Below the pieces are notes generated by a model, which was not told where the DNA came from, did no database searches, and was given only the letters and a program-made list of their open reading frames with translations. The position numbers and the translations under genes are program-made. Positions 1 through 5,970 of a stretch of 6,179 bases of DNA are shown here, piece after piece. The number at the start of each line of letters is the position of its first letter. The first letter of the stretch is position 1. Where the stretch lies: contig JAENIT010000039.1 of assembly GCA_016844365.1 (NCBI GenBank), positions 1 to 6,179 of the forward strand, read 5' to 3'. This DNA is from Dehalococcoidia bacterium (lineage in GTDB: Bacteria; Chloroflexota; Dehalococcoidia; SHYD01; SHYC01).

Positions 1-107
1 CCGGCAGCCCCAAGGGGGTGCAGGAGTCCTTGGAGGCGGTGCTGCCCGCGCTGTCCCACGCGGTGGAGATGGTCAGGGGTAGAGTTACTGAGCATGCCCC
101 GTCATAA
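1..107 (+). CDS. C-terminal end of a MogA/MoaB-family molybdenum cofactor protein (5' truncated by window)
   Basis: The frame starting at base 3 is open from the window edge and reads GSPKGVQESLEAVLPALSHA, then VEMVRGRVTEHAPS, ending at a TAA at 105-107. The GSPKGVxESLE...LPAL.HA.E..RG pattern is the usual tail of MogA/MoaB-type proteins, where the Pro-Gly-Ser-Pro loop lies near the end of the domain. These proteins bind molybdopterin and, in the Mog type, adenylate it before molybdate insertion. Only 34 residues are visible, so the Mog type cannot be told from the MoaB type, and a CinA-like or MoeA-like relative is not fully excluded. The gene lies 21 bp upstream of trmD on the same strand and may be cotranscribed with it. 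This is not the usual rpsP-rimM context of trmD. The family call rests on recalled motif resemblance alone. Confidence 0.65.
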   Translation, partial: GSPKGVQESLEAVLPALSHAVEMVRGRVTEHAPS

Positions 108-128
108 AAAGTAGAGCCAGAGTCATTT

Positions 129-884
129 ATGCGCATAGATATTCTAACCCTATTCCCAGGTATGTTCCGAGGGCCATTCGAGGAGAGTATCCTCAAGCGG
201 GCTGTCGACAGCGGCCTCCTGGACATAAGGCTCCATAACATCCGGGACTACACCTCGGACAAGCATCACGTTGTGGACGACTCCCCCTACGGCGGCGGCG
301 CTGGCATGGTGATGAAGCCAGAGCCCATCTTCGCCGCGGTGGAGGCAATCATAGGCCGGACTGTAGAAGACAACCTAGAGGATCGAGAGGGAATGCCTCC
401 GATTGTCCTTTTGACTCCCCAGGGTCGGCTGTTCAACCATCGGGTGGCTCTGGAGCTGGCGAGCCACCCCCGGCTGGTGCTCATCTGTGGTCACTATGAG
501 GGAGTGGACGAGCGGGTGGTGGCGCGTCTGGCCACGGACCAGATCAGCATCGGCGACTACATCCTCACCGGCGGCGAGTTGCCCGCGATGGTGGTGGTGG
601 ATGCAGTAGCCCGCCTGGTATCCGGGGCCCTGGGCTCCCCTGCATCCAGCGCGGAGGAGTCTTTCAGCGAGGGCCTTCTGGAGTACCCCCAGTACACTCG
701 TCCCCCGGTGTTCCGAGGGTGGGATGTGCCCCAGATGCTCCTTTCTGGCAACCACGGGGAGATCGCCCGATGGCGGAGACAACAGGCTCTTCTTCGCACC
801 CTGGAGAGGCGTCCGGACCTCTTGGCCCAGGCCGACCTGACAGAGGAGGAGCGAAAGCTAGTCCTGGTTTCAGAAGCCATGTAG
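129..884 (+). CDS. trmD: tRNA (guanine37-N1)-methyltransferase TrmD
   Basis: TrmD transfers a methyl group from S-adenosylmethionine to N1 of G37, next to the anticodon, in tRNAs with G36G37, and so prevents +1 frameshifting. The 251-residue length is typical. The N-terminus [13 protein letters not shown] is diagnostic. Also visible are [27 protein letters not shown] at residues 121-129 and [12 protein letters not shown] at about 140-151, the last two being parts of the deep trefoil-knot SAM site. The C-terminal domain has [20 protein letters not shown] and [13 protein letters not shown]. The residue aligning with the catalytic Asp169 of the Escherichia coli enzyme is Glu here (E177 in AEESFSEG). 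The ATG at 129 gives the canonical N-terminus, although no strong Shine-Dalgarno precedes it. The gene lies 21 bp after the Mog-like gene and 103 bp before rplS, its usual partner. Identification is secure. Confidence 0.97.
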   Translation: MRIDILTLFPGMFRGPFEESILKRAVDSGLLDIRLHNIRDYTSDKHHVVDDSPYGGGAGMVMKPEPIFAAVEAIIGRTVEDNLEDREGMPPIVLLTPQGRLFNHRVALELASHPRLVLICGHYEGVDERVVARLATDQISIGDYILTGGELPAMVVVDAVARLVSGALGSPASSAEESFSEGLLEYPQYTRPPVFRGWDVPQMLLSGNHGEIARWRRQQALLRTLERRPDLLAQADLTEEERKLVLVSEAM

Positions 885-987
885 TTAGCCTCTCGTCCTT
901 CCAGGGAAGGATCAGGACAGGCTTGTCCAACTACTTGTAGTTAGCTCGTCGAAATATCAATAATTCATAATAAGGTATGGTTATCCT
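885..987 (+). promoter_or_regulatory. rplS leader region with three tandem hairpins (candidate)
   Basis: The 103-bp gap between trmD and rplS holds three adjacent inverted repeats. They are TCCTTC/GAAGGA (896-911, 4-nt loop), GGACA/TGTCC (915-928, 4-nt loop) and AACTA/TAGTT (929-942 if the arms are read outward, also drawable as 6 bp with a 2-nt loop). An A+T-rich stretch follows (951-973) and then the rplS start. No T-run follows any stem, so a standard intrinsic terminator is not evident. Autoregulatory L19 leaders are known from Firmicutes, so an analogous leader is possible, but no match to that family is claimed. An AAGG at 972-975 lies 12 nt before the ATG and is a weak ribosome binding site. 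The A+T-rich segment could also hold a promoter, but no clear -35/-10 pair was found. Confidence 0.35.
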
Positions 988-1344
988 ATGAGACTAGATG
1001 ACTTAATCGGTTACGAACCCAATCCCAACATCCCCGAGCTCCTGCCCGTAGACACCGTGAAGGTGAGCTCTAAGGTTATTGAGGGCACCCGAGAGCGTAT
1101 CCAGGTGTTCGAGGGTACAGTCATTCGGATCAGGAAGGGAGGCCCCAGCTCTAACTTCACCGTGCGGCGCATCGCCCACGGGGTTGGCGTGGAGCGCACC
1201 TTCTTCTTCAACTCCCCTCGGGTGGATAAAGTAGAAGTGATGCGCCACGGCCAGGTGCGCCGGGCCAAGCTCTACTACTTGAGGAACCTGACCGGACGCG
1301 CCGCCCGCCTCCGGGAGCGTCGGACTCCACGAGGGCAGACCTAA
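988..1344 (+). CDS. rplS: 50S ribosomal protein L19
   Basis: L19 (bL19) is a structural protein of the large ribosomal subunit, located at the interface with the 30S subunit. The 118-residue product matches the usual length of about 115. Family landmarks in order are the N-terminal helix and [19 protein letters not shown], then [18 protein letters not shown], the [20 protein letters not shown] stretch, then [32 protein letters not shown] and a basic tail. The ATG at 988 gives the expected short N-terminal helix before the [10 protein letters not shown] segment. The gene follows trmD, as in many bacteria, and ends 32 bp before priA, so cotranscription with priA is likely. Expression may be tuned by the structured gap upstream. 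The call is certain from sequence alone. Confidence 0.98.
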   Translation: MRLDDLIGYEPNPNIPELLPVDTVKVSSKVIEGTRERIQVFEGTVIRIRKGGPSSNFTVRRIAHGVGVERTFFFNSPRVDKVEVMRHGQVRRAKLYYLRNLTGRAARLRERRTPRGQT

Positions 1345-1376
1345 CACTACCGGCCTAAGGCCAACCTTGCTGTACC

Positions 1377-3869
1377 GTGGGAACCCCTGAGTACGCGGAG
1401 ATAGCCGTCAACGCCCCCACGCCTCAGCGGGGCGCTTTCAGCTACTCTATCCCCAAGGGTATGTCTCTGTCCCCAGGCCAGGCCGTGTGGGTCCCCTTTG
1501 GCAGTCGCCTTCTTCAGGGCATAGTCTTTGATCTAACCAATGAGCCCCAGGTCATGGAAACCAGGGATATAGTTGGGGTCATAGGTGATAGTCCCATCCT
1601 CTGGCCCTGGCAGCTAGAGTTCGCTCGCTGGATCAGCGACTACTACATCGCCCCTCTCTTCGACTGCGCCTCTACCATGATGCCCCCAAGCTGGGAACAG
1701 CGCGTCCTTACGATTGTTATGCCACGAGACAACCCGTCAGCGAGCGCCGAGGCCTCTCTCAACTCTCGCCAGAGAGAGCTGCTGGGGCACATAAGGCGCA
1801 AGGGCCGGGTCGATCTTGAGGAGATGAAGACGGAGCTTAAGGAGGCCCGGGCTGGGGTTATAGTTGACCTGCTCCTGAGACGTGGGCTAGTGGAAAAAGC
1901 CACGGCCATCGCAAGCCCCCGAGTGCGCCCCAAGCTGGAGCGCATCGTGAGCCTTGTCCTGGGAACGACACCACCGCCACCCTTACGAGGGCAGCGACAA
2001 TCAGCCCTCCTTGAGATACTGCGCTCCCATGGGCCTGTCATCGCCATGTCGGAGCTTAACCGAAGGCTGGGGCCTTCTGGCCCCACGGTAAAATCCCTGG
2101 AGCGACTGGGCCTGGTGGAGGTGCGAGAGATTCGGGTGGTGCGGGACCCCCTGGCCCATCAGGTTTACTCTCCTGTCACGCCCCCGCAACTGACCTCAGA
2201 CCAGGAGGCCGCCTACAAAAGCATCGAAAAATCTCTGCTTTACTGGTGCCAGGGCGGTCGGAGTTCTACATCAGATTCAACACCACCCCAGTCCTTCCTG
2301 CTCCACGGCGTTACGGGGAGCGGAAAGACGGAGGTGTATCTGAGGGCTCTTGCCCAGGCCGTTGCCCTCGGCAAGAGCGGCATTGTGCTGGTGCCGGAGA
2401 TATCCCTAACCCCTCAGACGGTCCAGCGCTTCTACTCCCGCTTCCCCAGCCGAGTCGCCCTCCTCCACAGTGGCCTCTCTATGGGAGAGCTATTCGACGA
2501 ATGGTGGCGCATCAGAGAGGGGGAGTTCCACGTGGCCATCGGCTCCAGGAGCGCCCTCTTCGCTCCCCAGCCGAACCTGGGGCTTATAGTCATCGACGAG
2601 GAGCACGAGGGGACCTACAAGCAACAGGAGCCCTCGCCCCGGTACCACGCCAGGGAGGCGGCCCTCAAGCTCGCGGAGCTGACGGGTGCAGTGGTGGTGC
2701 TGGGCAGCGCCACTCCGGACCTGGGAACCTACACCAGATCCCTCGACGGGGAACTCCGTATCCTTGAGCTTCCCCAGCGCATATCCATCGCCCAAAACGG
2801 CGATAACCCGACCGCGACTCCTTCCGGAGAGACCTACTCCAGTCTGCCCCAGTGTACTGTGGTAGACCTGCGCCAGGAGCTGAAGGATGGCAACCGCAGC
2901 ATCTTCAGCCGGGCACTAAGGGCCGCCACGGAACGCGCTCTAGCCCAAGGGGAGCAGATCATCCTGTTTATAAACCGCCGCGGCAACGCCACCTTTGTCC
3001 AGTGCCGCGACTGCGGATACGTGGCCCGATGCCGCCGCTGCGACACCCCCCTTACCTACCACTCCGCCAGCGAGGAACTCATTTGCCATACGTGTAACAA
3101 CAGAAGACCCGCTCCTGAGGTGTGCCCTACCTGCGATAGTCTCCGCATCCGATTTCTGGGAGTAGGGACCGAAAGAGTCGTCGCGGAGGCAGTGAAAGAG
3201 TTCCCCGAAGCCCGTGTCCTCAGATGGGACCGGGACGTGACCAGGGGCCGCCGCTCCCACGAGAAGGTTTTGGAGGAGTTCCTGAGCCACCGGGCCGACA
3301 TCCTAGTGGGGACTCAGATGATCGCCAAAGGGCTGGACATCCCCCTGGTCACCCTAGTTGGGGTGGTGAATGCCGATGTCAATCTGCACATCCCAGACTT
3401 CCGGGCCGCAGAGCGCACCTTTCAGCTCCTTACCCAGGTCGCTGGCAGAGCGGGCCGCGGCCACCAGGAGGGACAGGTGATACTCCAGACCTACAACCCG
3501 GAACACTACTCCATCGCCGCAGCCGCCCGACAGGACTACACCGAGTTCTACCATCGGGAGATGCGTTTTAGGGGTGAGCACCGCTTCCCCCCTTACAGCA
3601 GCATCATAAGGCTCCTGTTCTCCCACACCAACCTTCAGCGGGCCCAGCAGGAGGCGGACCGCCTGTACGTCCTCCTTGATGAGAGGCGAAGGGCTGCAGG
3701 CTTGGCGGACCTGTCCATCATAGGTCCAGCGCCACCCTACATCACCCGAATACGGGGGCGCTACCGGTGGCAGATTGTGCTGATGGGACAAGAGGCCCGT
3801 TCCCTCCTGAGCGAGGTGCGGGTTCCGTCGGGGTGGATAATAGATGTGGACCCCGTGAGTCTGCTATAA
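1377..3869 (+). CDS. priA: Primosomal protein N' (replication restart helicase PriA)
   Basis: PriA is a 3'-to-5' superfamily-2 DNA helicase that recognises stalled or collapsed forks and reloads the replicative helicase through the primosome. The N-terminal 3'-DNA-binding domain begins YAEIAVNAPTPQRGAFSYSI. A winged-helix-like part follows at about residues 190-250. Walker A is GVTGSGKT at 311-318 and the Walker B box is DEEH at 407-410. Eight cysteines at 543, 546, 552, 555, 570, 573, 583 and 586 form the two zinc sites. Motif V is GTQMIAKGLD from 645 and motif VI is QVAGRAGRG at 687-695. All core residues are present. At 830 residues it is somewhat longer than the roughly 730-residue E. coli protein, partly through a Ser/Thr-rich linker before Walker A and an insert at about residues 470-485. 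The GTG at 1377 is the only canonical start after the in-frame TAA at 1356 that keeps the N-terminal domain. It has no close Shine-Dalgarno, so coupling to rplS is plausible. Confidence 0.97.
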   Translation: MGTPEYAEIAVNAPTPQRGAFSYSIPKGMSLSPGQAVWVPFGSRLLQGIVFDLTNEPQVMETRDIVGVIGDSPILWPWQLEFARWISDYYIAPLFDCASTMMPPSWEQRVLTIVMPRDNPSASAEASLNSRQRELLGHIRRKGRVDLEEMKTELKEARAGVIVDLLLRRGLVEKATAIASPRVRPKLERIVSLVLGTTPPPPLRGQRQSALLEILRSHGPVIAMSELNRRLGPSGPTVKSLERLGLVEVREIRVVRDPLAHQVYSPVTPPQLTSDQEAAYKSIEKSLLYWCQGGRSSTSDSTPPQSFLLHGVTGSGKTEVYLRALAQAVALGKSGIVLVPEISLTPQTVQRFYSRFPSRVALLHSGLSMGELFDEWWRIREGEFHVAIGSRSALFAPQPNLGLIVIDEEHEGTYKQQEPSPRYHAREAALKLAELTGAVVVLGSATPDLGTYTRSLDGELRILELPQRISIAQNGDNPTATPSGETYSSLPQCTVVDLRQELKDGNRSIFSRALRAATERALAQGEQIILFINRRGNATFVQCRDCGYVARCRRCDTPLTYHSASEELICHTCNNRRPAPEVCPTCDSLRIRFLGVGTERVVAEAVKEFPEARVLRWDRDVTRGRRSHEKVLEEFLSHRADILVGTQMIAKGLDIPLVTLVGVVNADVNLHIPDFRAAERTFQLLTQVAGRAGRGHQEGQVILQTYNPEHYSIAAAARQDYTEFYHREMRFRGEHRFPPYSSIIRLLFSHTNLQRAQQEADRLYVLLDERRRAAGLADLSIIGPAPPYITRIRGRYRWQIVLMGQEARSLLSEVRVPSGWIIDVDPVSLL

Positions 3870-3890
3870 AGGCCGGGGAACCCGTTACTT

Positions 3891-3935
3891 GTCCGCCTTG
3901 TCCCGCCTTGCGGGATCCCGCAAAGCGGGGCGGAC
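3891..3935. repeat. Large near-perfect inverted repeat downstream of priA
   Basis: The inner arms 3902-3915 (CCCGCCTTGCGGGA) and 3916-3929 (TCCCGCAAAGCGGG) are reverse complements apart from one position, with no spacer. They are flanked by GTCCGC (3891-3896) and GCGGAC (3930-3935), giving a longer stem with one asymmetric bulge of five bases. The left side also carries an imperfect tandem duplication of CCGCCTTG (3893-3900 and 3903-3910). The repeat begins 21 bp after the priA stop. It could act as a transcription-end or mRNA-stabilising structure, or be one copy of a dispersed palindromic repeat. No T-tract follows, so it is not a textbook intrinsic terminator. Confidence 0.6.
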
Positions 3936-3999
3936 TCCGTGCGCGGAGAGGCCCTACTCTGATAATAGCCCCGGTAGGGGCGGATGTCTCACCCCCCCC

Positions 4000-4025
4000 A
4001 GTGCCGATTGGGGACAATCGGCACT
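4000..4025. repeat. Perfect 10-bp hairpin in the convergent gap
   Basis: AGTGCCGATT (4000-4009) and AATCGGCACT (4016-4025) are exact reverse complements around the 6-nt loop GGGGAC. The element stands between two converging genes and could serve transcripts from either side. The flanks are a C-run on the left (3992-3999) and mixed sequence on the right, so neither strand shows the U-tract expected of an intrinsic terminator. A terminator role is therefore only possible, and a binding site or repeat-derived palindrome is equally open. Confidence 0.5.
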
Positions 4026-4158
4026 ACGTATAGAGGCAAACCACATTGATAATATTCACACGCAGCGGGCGCCCCTATGGGTCATGGCCAACTTGTATTA
4101 CATATCCTCAGTTTACAAGAGGGTAGAGGGGTAGAACTAATTTTACGGGTAAAGCTAG

Positions 4159-4989
4159 CTACTCCTCTGTGTCCTCATCATCTTCCGAGGTACCCCGCTC
4201 ATCGAAGTAGCCCTTCTCTTCACGGAATCCGTAGGCATCCTCCTCAGACTCGTCGGTCGACTCATCATCTTCCAGACCATCAAAATCCTCATCCACCGCA
4301 CGCTTGATGACCCCGTCCCTGACGTAAGACCGGAAGCCGCTCGCCGCCTTAACGGGGAAGGAGGGACGCCCTGCCATGGTGGGGGACTGGAATATCTCCC
4401 TGACTATTACCTTGACACCAGAGCTGTCCAGGCTGGTTATTGCCGCGGAGTAACGGTTGCCCGCCTCCAGAAGCTTGATGAGTCTAAGACCTAGTTTAGG
4501 CTCTATCTGGCCTATGTAGTCCTCGCGCTCGGTCTCAACCACCAGGCTGCGCCCCTTGACCTTGATATTAACCTGGTCTCCGGCGGTAACCCTGGCGAGA
4601 ATATCCTTCGGGGCAGTGTTTTGAAGGGTGGCCACTGTGGTCTTCCCCGTCTCTTCGATGAAGAGACCAGGATCTACCCTGCTCCTTTGACTCTCAGGGC
4701 TGGTCGTTGTGTTACCCATCCCCGATAGACGGTCGATATTTTTCCGGGCGATGGCGTTGCCCGGCTCCAGCCCAAGGCTGTTCTTATAGGACTCAAGAGC
4801 CTCGCGATATTTGCCCATCTCAGTTAGCGCCTTGCCCAGACGGTTGAAAGCATCCACATCGTTGGGATAGAGCTCCAGAATGCCCTGGTTGACCTTTACG
4901 GCCTCCTCCCAGCGACTTTGCATAGCCAAGTTTATCGCCAATTCTGCCTTCTGTCGCCTCAGTCTAGCCTTCTCTTCATAAAGTACCAT
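4159..4989 (-). CDS. TPR-repeat protein with HIRAN-like beta domain and acidic tail (function unknown)
   Basis: From the ATG at 4989 the product has 276 residues. A charged helix (1-20) leads into roughly two tetratricopeptide repeats at about 15-90, with signatures such as WEEAVKVNQGILELYPND and FNRLGKALTEMGKYREALES, YKNSLGLEPGN. TPRs mediate protein-protein contacts. A Ser/Thr/Asn-rich linker follows (about 91-125). Residues about 128-200 look beta-rich: KGRSLVVETEREDYIGQIEP, then LRLIKLLEAGNRYSAAI and GVKVIVREI. This recalls the second half of HIRAN domains, a weak resemblance. Residues about 230-276 are overwhelmingly Asp/Glu. No signal peptide or membrane helix is seen, so it is likely cytoplasmic. 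An upstream in-frame TTG at 5007 would add six residues and has the purine-rich AGGAGAGGGAG (5030-5020) 12 nt ahead. The ATG has only a GAGA-like site, so the start is uncertain. It follows the small membrane protein closely and is probably cotranscribed with it. Confidence 0.85.
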   Translation of the reverse strand: MVLYEEKARLRRQKAELAINLAMQSRWEEAVKVNQGILELYPNDVDAFNRLGKALTEMGKYREALESYKNSLGLEPGNAIARKNIDRLSGMGNTTTSPESQRSRVDPGLFIEETGKTTVATLQNTAPKDILARVTAGDQVNIKVKGRSLVVETEREDYIGQIEPKLGLRLIKLLEAGNRYSAAITSLDSSGVKVIVREIFQSPTMAGRPSFPVKAASGFRSYVRDGVIKRAVDEDFDGLEDDESTDESEEDAYGFREEKGYFDERGTSEDDEDTEE

Positions 4990-5016
4990 GGTATTTTCTC
5001 GCAACAAAAACTGCTG

Positions 5017-5241
5017 CTACTCCCTCTCCTTTTCAGACTCCGATTCAACTGCTTCTCCACTGCTCTCCCAGCTTATAATCCATACGCACAGGCCGGCCAG
5101 CAGGATGGTACTGACGACGAGCGCACCTAATTGCCGGGGCAGTAGCTCTACGCCCTGAGCCGCCACCAACAGCATGGCAACCATAGCCACCGCAGTGCCC
5201 GCCCAGGCCGCTAGATAAGGATGACCTTTAATTATACTCAA
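5017..5241 (-). CDS. Small two-helix membrane protein (unknown function)
   Basis: The 74-residue product begins with the codons for MSIIKGHPYLAAW and has two clear hydrophobic segments, at about residues 10-29 (AAWAGTAVAMVAMLLVAAQG) and about 36-57 (QLGALVVSTILLAGLCVWII). A short turn with Arg, Leu and Pro separates them. A hydrophilic, charged C-terminus (ESSGEAVESESEKERE) follows. This fits a hairpin-like inner-membrane protein with both ends on one side; no family is recognised. The start is TTG at 5241, supported by AGGGGG at 5251-5246, four nucleotides upstream. The gene lies 41 bp after the tmk stop and its own stop is 9 or 27 bp before the TPR gene, whose purine-rich ribosome-binding stretch lies inside the last codons of this gene. 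That arrangement suggests translational coupling. It might anchor or partner the TPR protein, which is only inferred from adjacency. Confidence 0.75.
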   Translation of the reverse strand: MSIIKGHPYLAAWAGTAVAMVAMLLVAAQGVELLPRQLGALVVSTILLAGLCVWIISWESSGEAVESESEKERE

Positions 5242-5245
5242 GGAA

Positions 5246-5251
5246 CCCCCT
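5246..5251 (-). promoter_or_regulatory. Ribosome binding site for the TTG-started membrane protein
   Basis: On the minus strand AGGGGG stands four bases before the TTG at 5241. No ATG or GTG start follows early enough to keep the first membrane segment whole, so this site decides the start choice. The spacing is slightly short, which together with TTG suggests modest initiation. Confidence 0.5.
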
Positions 5252-5274
5252 GGATCCTGCCCTTAAGAAACGAT

Positions 5275-5303
5275 ATACTAACCTACTTATTACCTGTAGT
5301 CAA
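5275..5303 (-). promoter_or_regulatory. Sigma70-like promoter across the 3' end of tmk
   Basis: On the minus strand TTGACT (5303-5298) matches five of six bases of the -35 consensus. It is followed after exactly 17 bp by TAGTAT (5280-5275), which matches four of six bases of the -10 consensus. Transcription would begin near 5268, about 27 nt before the TTG start of the small membrane protein. The -35 and most of the spacer lie within the last tmk codons. This would let the membrane protein and TPR genes be transcribed separately from the R3H-tmk genes. The evidence is sequence match only. Confidence 0.45.
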
Positions 5304-5962
5304 TAGGATTTTCACCTTTTCCAGAACGAATTTTTCTACACGGCCTGCAGGGAGGGCTCCATCGATTATAAGCCACCGCTCAGGATCCTCCGCGGCGATT
5401 TTAAGGTATCCCTCCCTAACCTTGGTGTAAAAGGCCTCCTCCTCATTCTCAAACCTATCCAGTCCCAGAGTATCCCGCTTGCGGCCTAGTCCGGCTCTCG
5501 CATCGACATCCAGAAGCACCCACAGGTCGGGAATAAGACCACTGCTAGCAATCTCTGTAGCCAGAGCCAAAGCCTGTCGGTTGACTCCTCGCCCATAGCC
5601 TTGGTAGGCCTCCGTAGAGGCTGTAAAGCGATCGCAAATGACTATCTGGCCCCTCTTCAAAGCAGGGCGCAGCACCTCAGCTACCATCTGCGCCCGCGAG
5701 GCTGCGAACAGGAATACCTCCGCCAGGGGACTGATAGGAATCTGTCGGGAATGCTTCAGCAGATCGCCAACGGTATCTCCCAGAAGGGTGCCCCCAGGCT
5801 CGTGGATTATAAGCGCGTCGCGCCCCTCTTTCTGGAGAGTTTTTCTTAGAGCCTCGGCTTGGGTAGACTTGCCAGCGCCATCTACCCCCTCAAAGACGAT
5901 AAAAAGGCCCCCGCGGCCTTCTTCTTCCCCTGGAGGAGCCTCAGCAAACGGGGCTCTGTCAT
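5283..5962 (-). CDS. tmk: Thymidylate kinase, apparently needing a -1 frameshift near its N-terminus
   Basis: Thymidylate kinase phosphorylates dTMP to dTDP with ATP, an essential step of dTTP synthesis. The kinase frame shows FIVFEGVDGAGKSTQ (P-loop, about 5904-5860), HEPGGTLLGD, PLAEVFLFAASRAQ, the DRFTASTEAYQGYGRGV box (DRF motif), and a LID-like RKRDTLGLDRFENEEEAFYT, ending with a TAG at 5283-5285. From the P-loop strand to the stop it is about 207 residues, the normal family length. This frame stays open upstream to a TAG at 6009-6011 but has no ATG, GTG or TTG before 5687, which lies downstream of the P-loop. The well-placed ATG at 5962 is in another frame that ends at a TAG (5884-5882) after 26 codons. 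A -1 shift at C_TTT_TTA (5906-5900) would join the two into a 226-residue kinase. The coordinates given assume that join. A one-base sequence error is the main alternative; a disabled gene or a non-canonical start is less likely. Confidence 0.85.
5861..5916 (-). promoter_or_regulatory. Candidate -1 ribosomal frameshift signal in tmk
   Basis: Read on the minus strand, the frame opened by the ATG at 5962 reaches TTT TTA preceded by C (5906-5900). A -1 slip here leads straight into ATC GTC TTT GAG of the kinase frame. An SD-like AGAAGG lies with its end 10 nt upstream of the heptamer. Twelve nucleotides downstream GGGTAGA (5887-5881) can pair perfectly with TCTACCC (5867-5861) around a 13-nt loop, and the zero-frame stop codon lies in this stem. 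The layout resembles the E. coli dnaX signal. However, C_TTT_TTA is not an ideal X_XXY_YYZ heptamer, the spacer is long, and the stem may be chance. Confidence 0.3.
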
Positions 5963-5965
5963 GTT

Positions 5966-5970
5966 CTCCT
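5966..5970 (-). promoter_or_regulatory. Shine-Dalgarno for tmk overlapping the R3H gene stop
   Basis: AGGAG on the minus strand starts inside the TAG stop of the R3H gene (5971-5969) and stands three bases before the ATG at 5962. The stop-to-ATG distance is six bases, typical of translational coupling. The site argues that translation of tmk does begin at 5962, even though that ATG is out of frame with the kinase core. The spacing is shorter than usual. Confidence 0.5.

Larger units (their letters stand above)
3870..4158. other. Non-coding gap between convergent priA and TPR genes, rich in hairpins
   Basis: This 289-bp gap separates two converging transcription units. No convincing gene is seen: short open frames cross it, but they have proline/arginine-rich, shadow-like translations and no family motifs. 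At least four inverted repeats lie in its first 160 bp (3891-3935, 3935-3948, 3968-3981 and 4000-4025). A looser pair lies at 4092-4097 with 4114-4119 (CTTGTA/TACAAG, 16-nt loop). An 8-bp palindrome GGGCGCCC is at 4067-4074. None of the stems has a T-run on either strand, so termination may depend on Rho or on structure alone. The outer motifs GTAGGGGCG (3974-3982) and CGCCCCTAT (4070-4078) are near-perfect inverted copies and may mark the ends of a small degenerate element. Confidence 0.7.

Noticed and set aside
375..782. A 135-codon open frame antisense to trmD
   Set aside because: It lies entirely inside the secure trmD gene, shows no family motif, and is rich in His/Arg/Pro as expected from antisense reading of a high-G+C gene.
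1643..2086. A 147-codon open frame antisense to priA
   Set aside because: Shadow of priA coding sequence, Ser/Arg-rich with no recognisable domain and no supporting ribosome binding site.
2246..2767. A 173-codon plus-strand frame overlapping the priA helicase core
   Set aside because: Out-of-frame shadow of priA with a Pro/Arg/Gly-rich translation; the priA frame here carries intact Walker motifs.
3767..4134. Plus-strand open frames running from the end of priA into the gap
   Set aside because: They read through hairpin repeats, have low-complexity Pro/Arg/Gly translations and no conserved motif, so they are not supported as genes.
4141..4152. Small inverted repeat TTTA-CGGG-TAAA just after the TPR gene as a terminator
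   Set aside because: Only four A-T pairs with no strong U-tract following on the minus strand; too weak to call.
5283..5687. Taking the ATG at 5687 as the tmk start
   Set aside because: It would remove the P-loop and the following conserved segments, which are clearly present in the same frame upstream; such a protein could not bind ATP.
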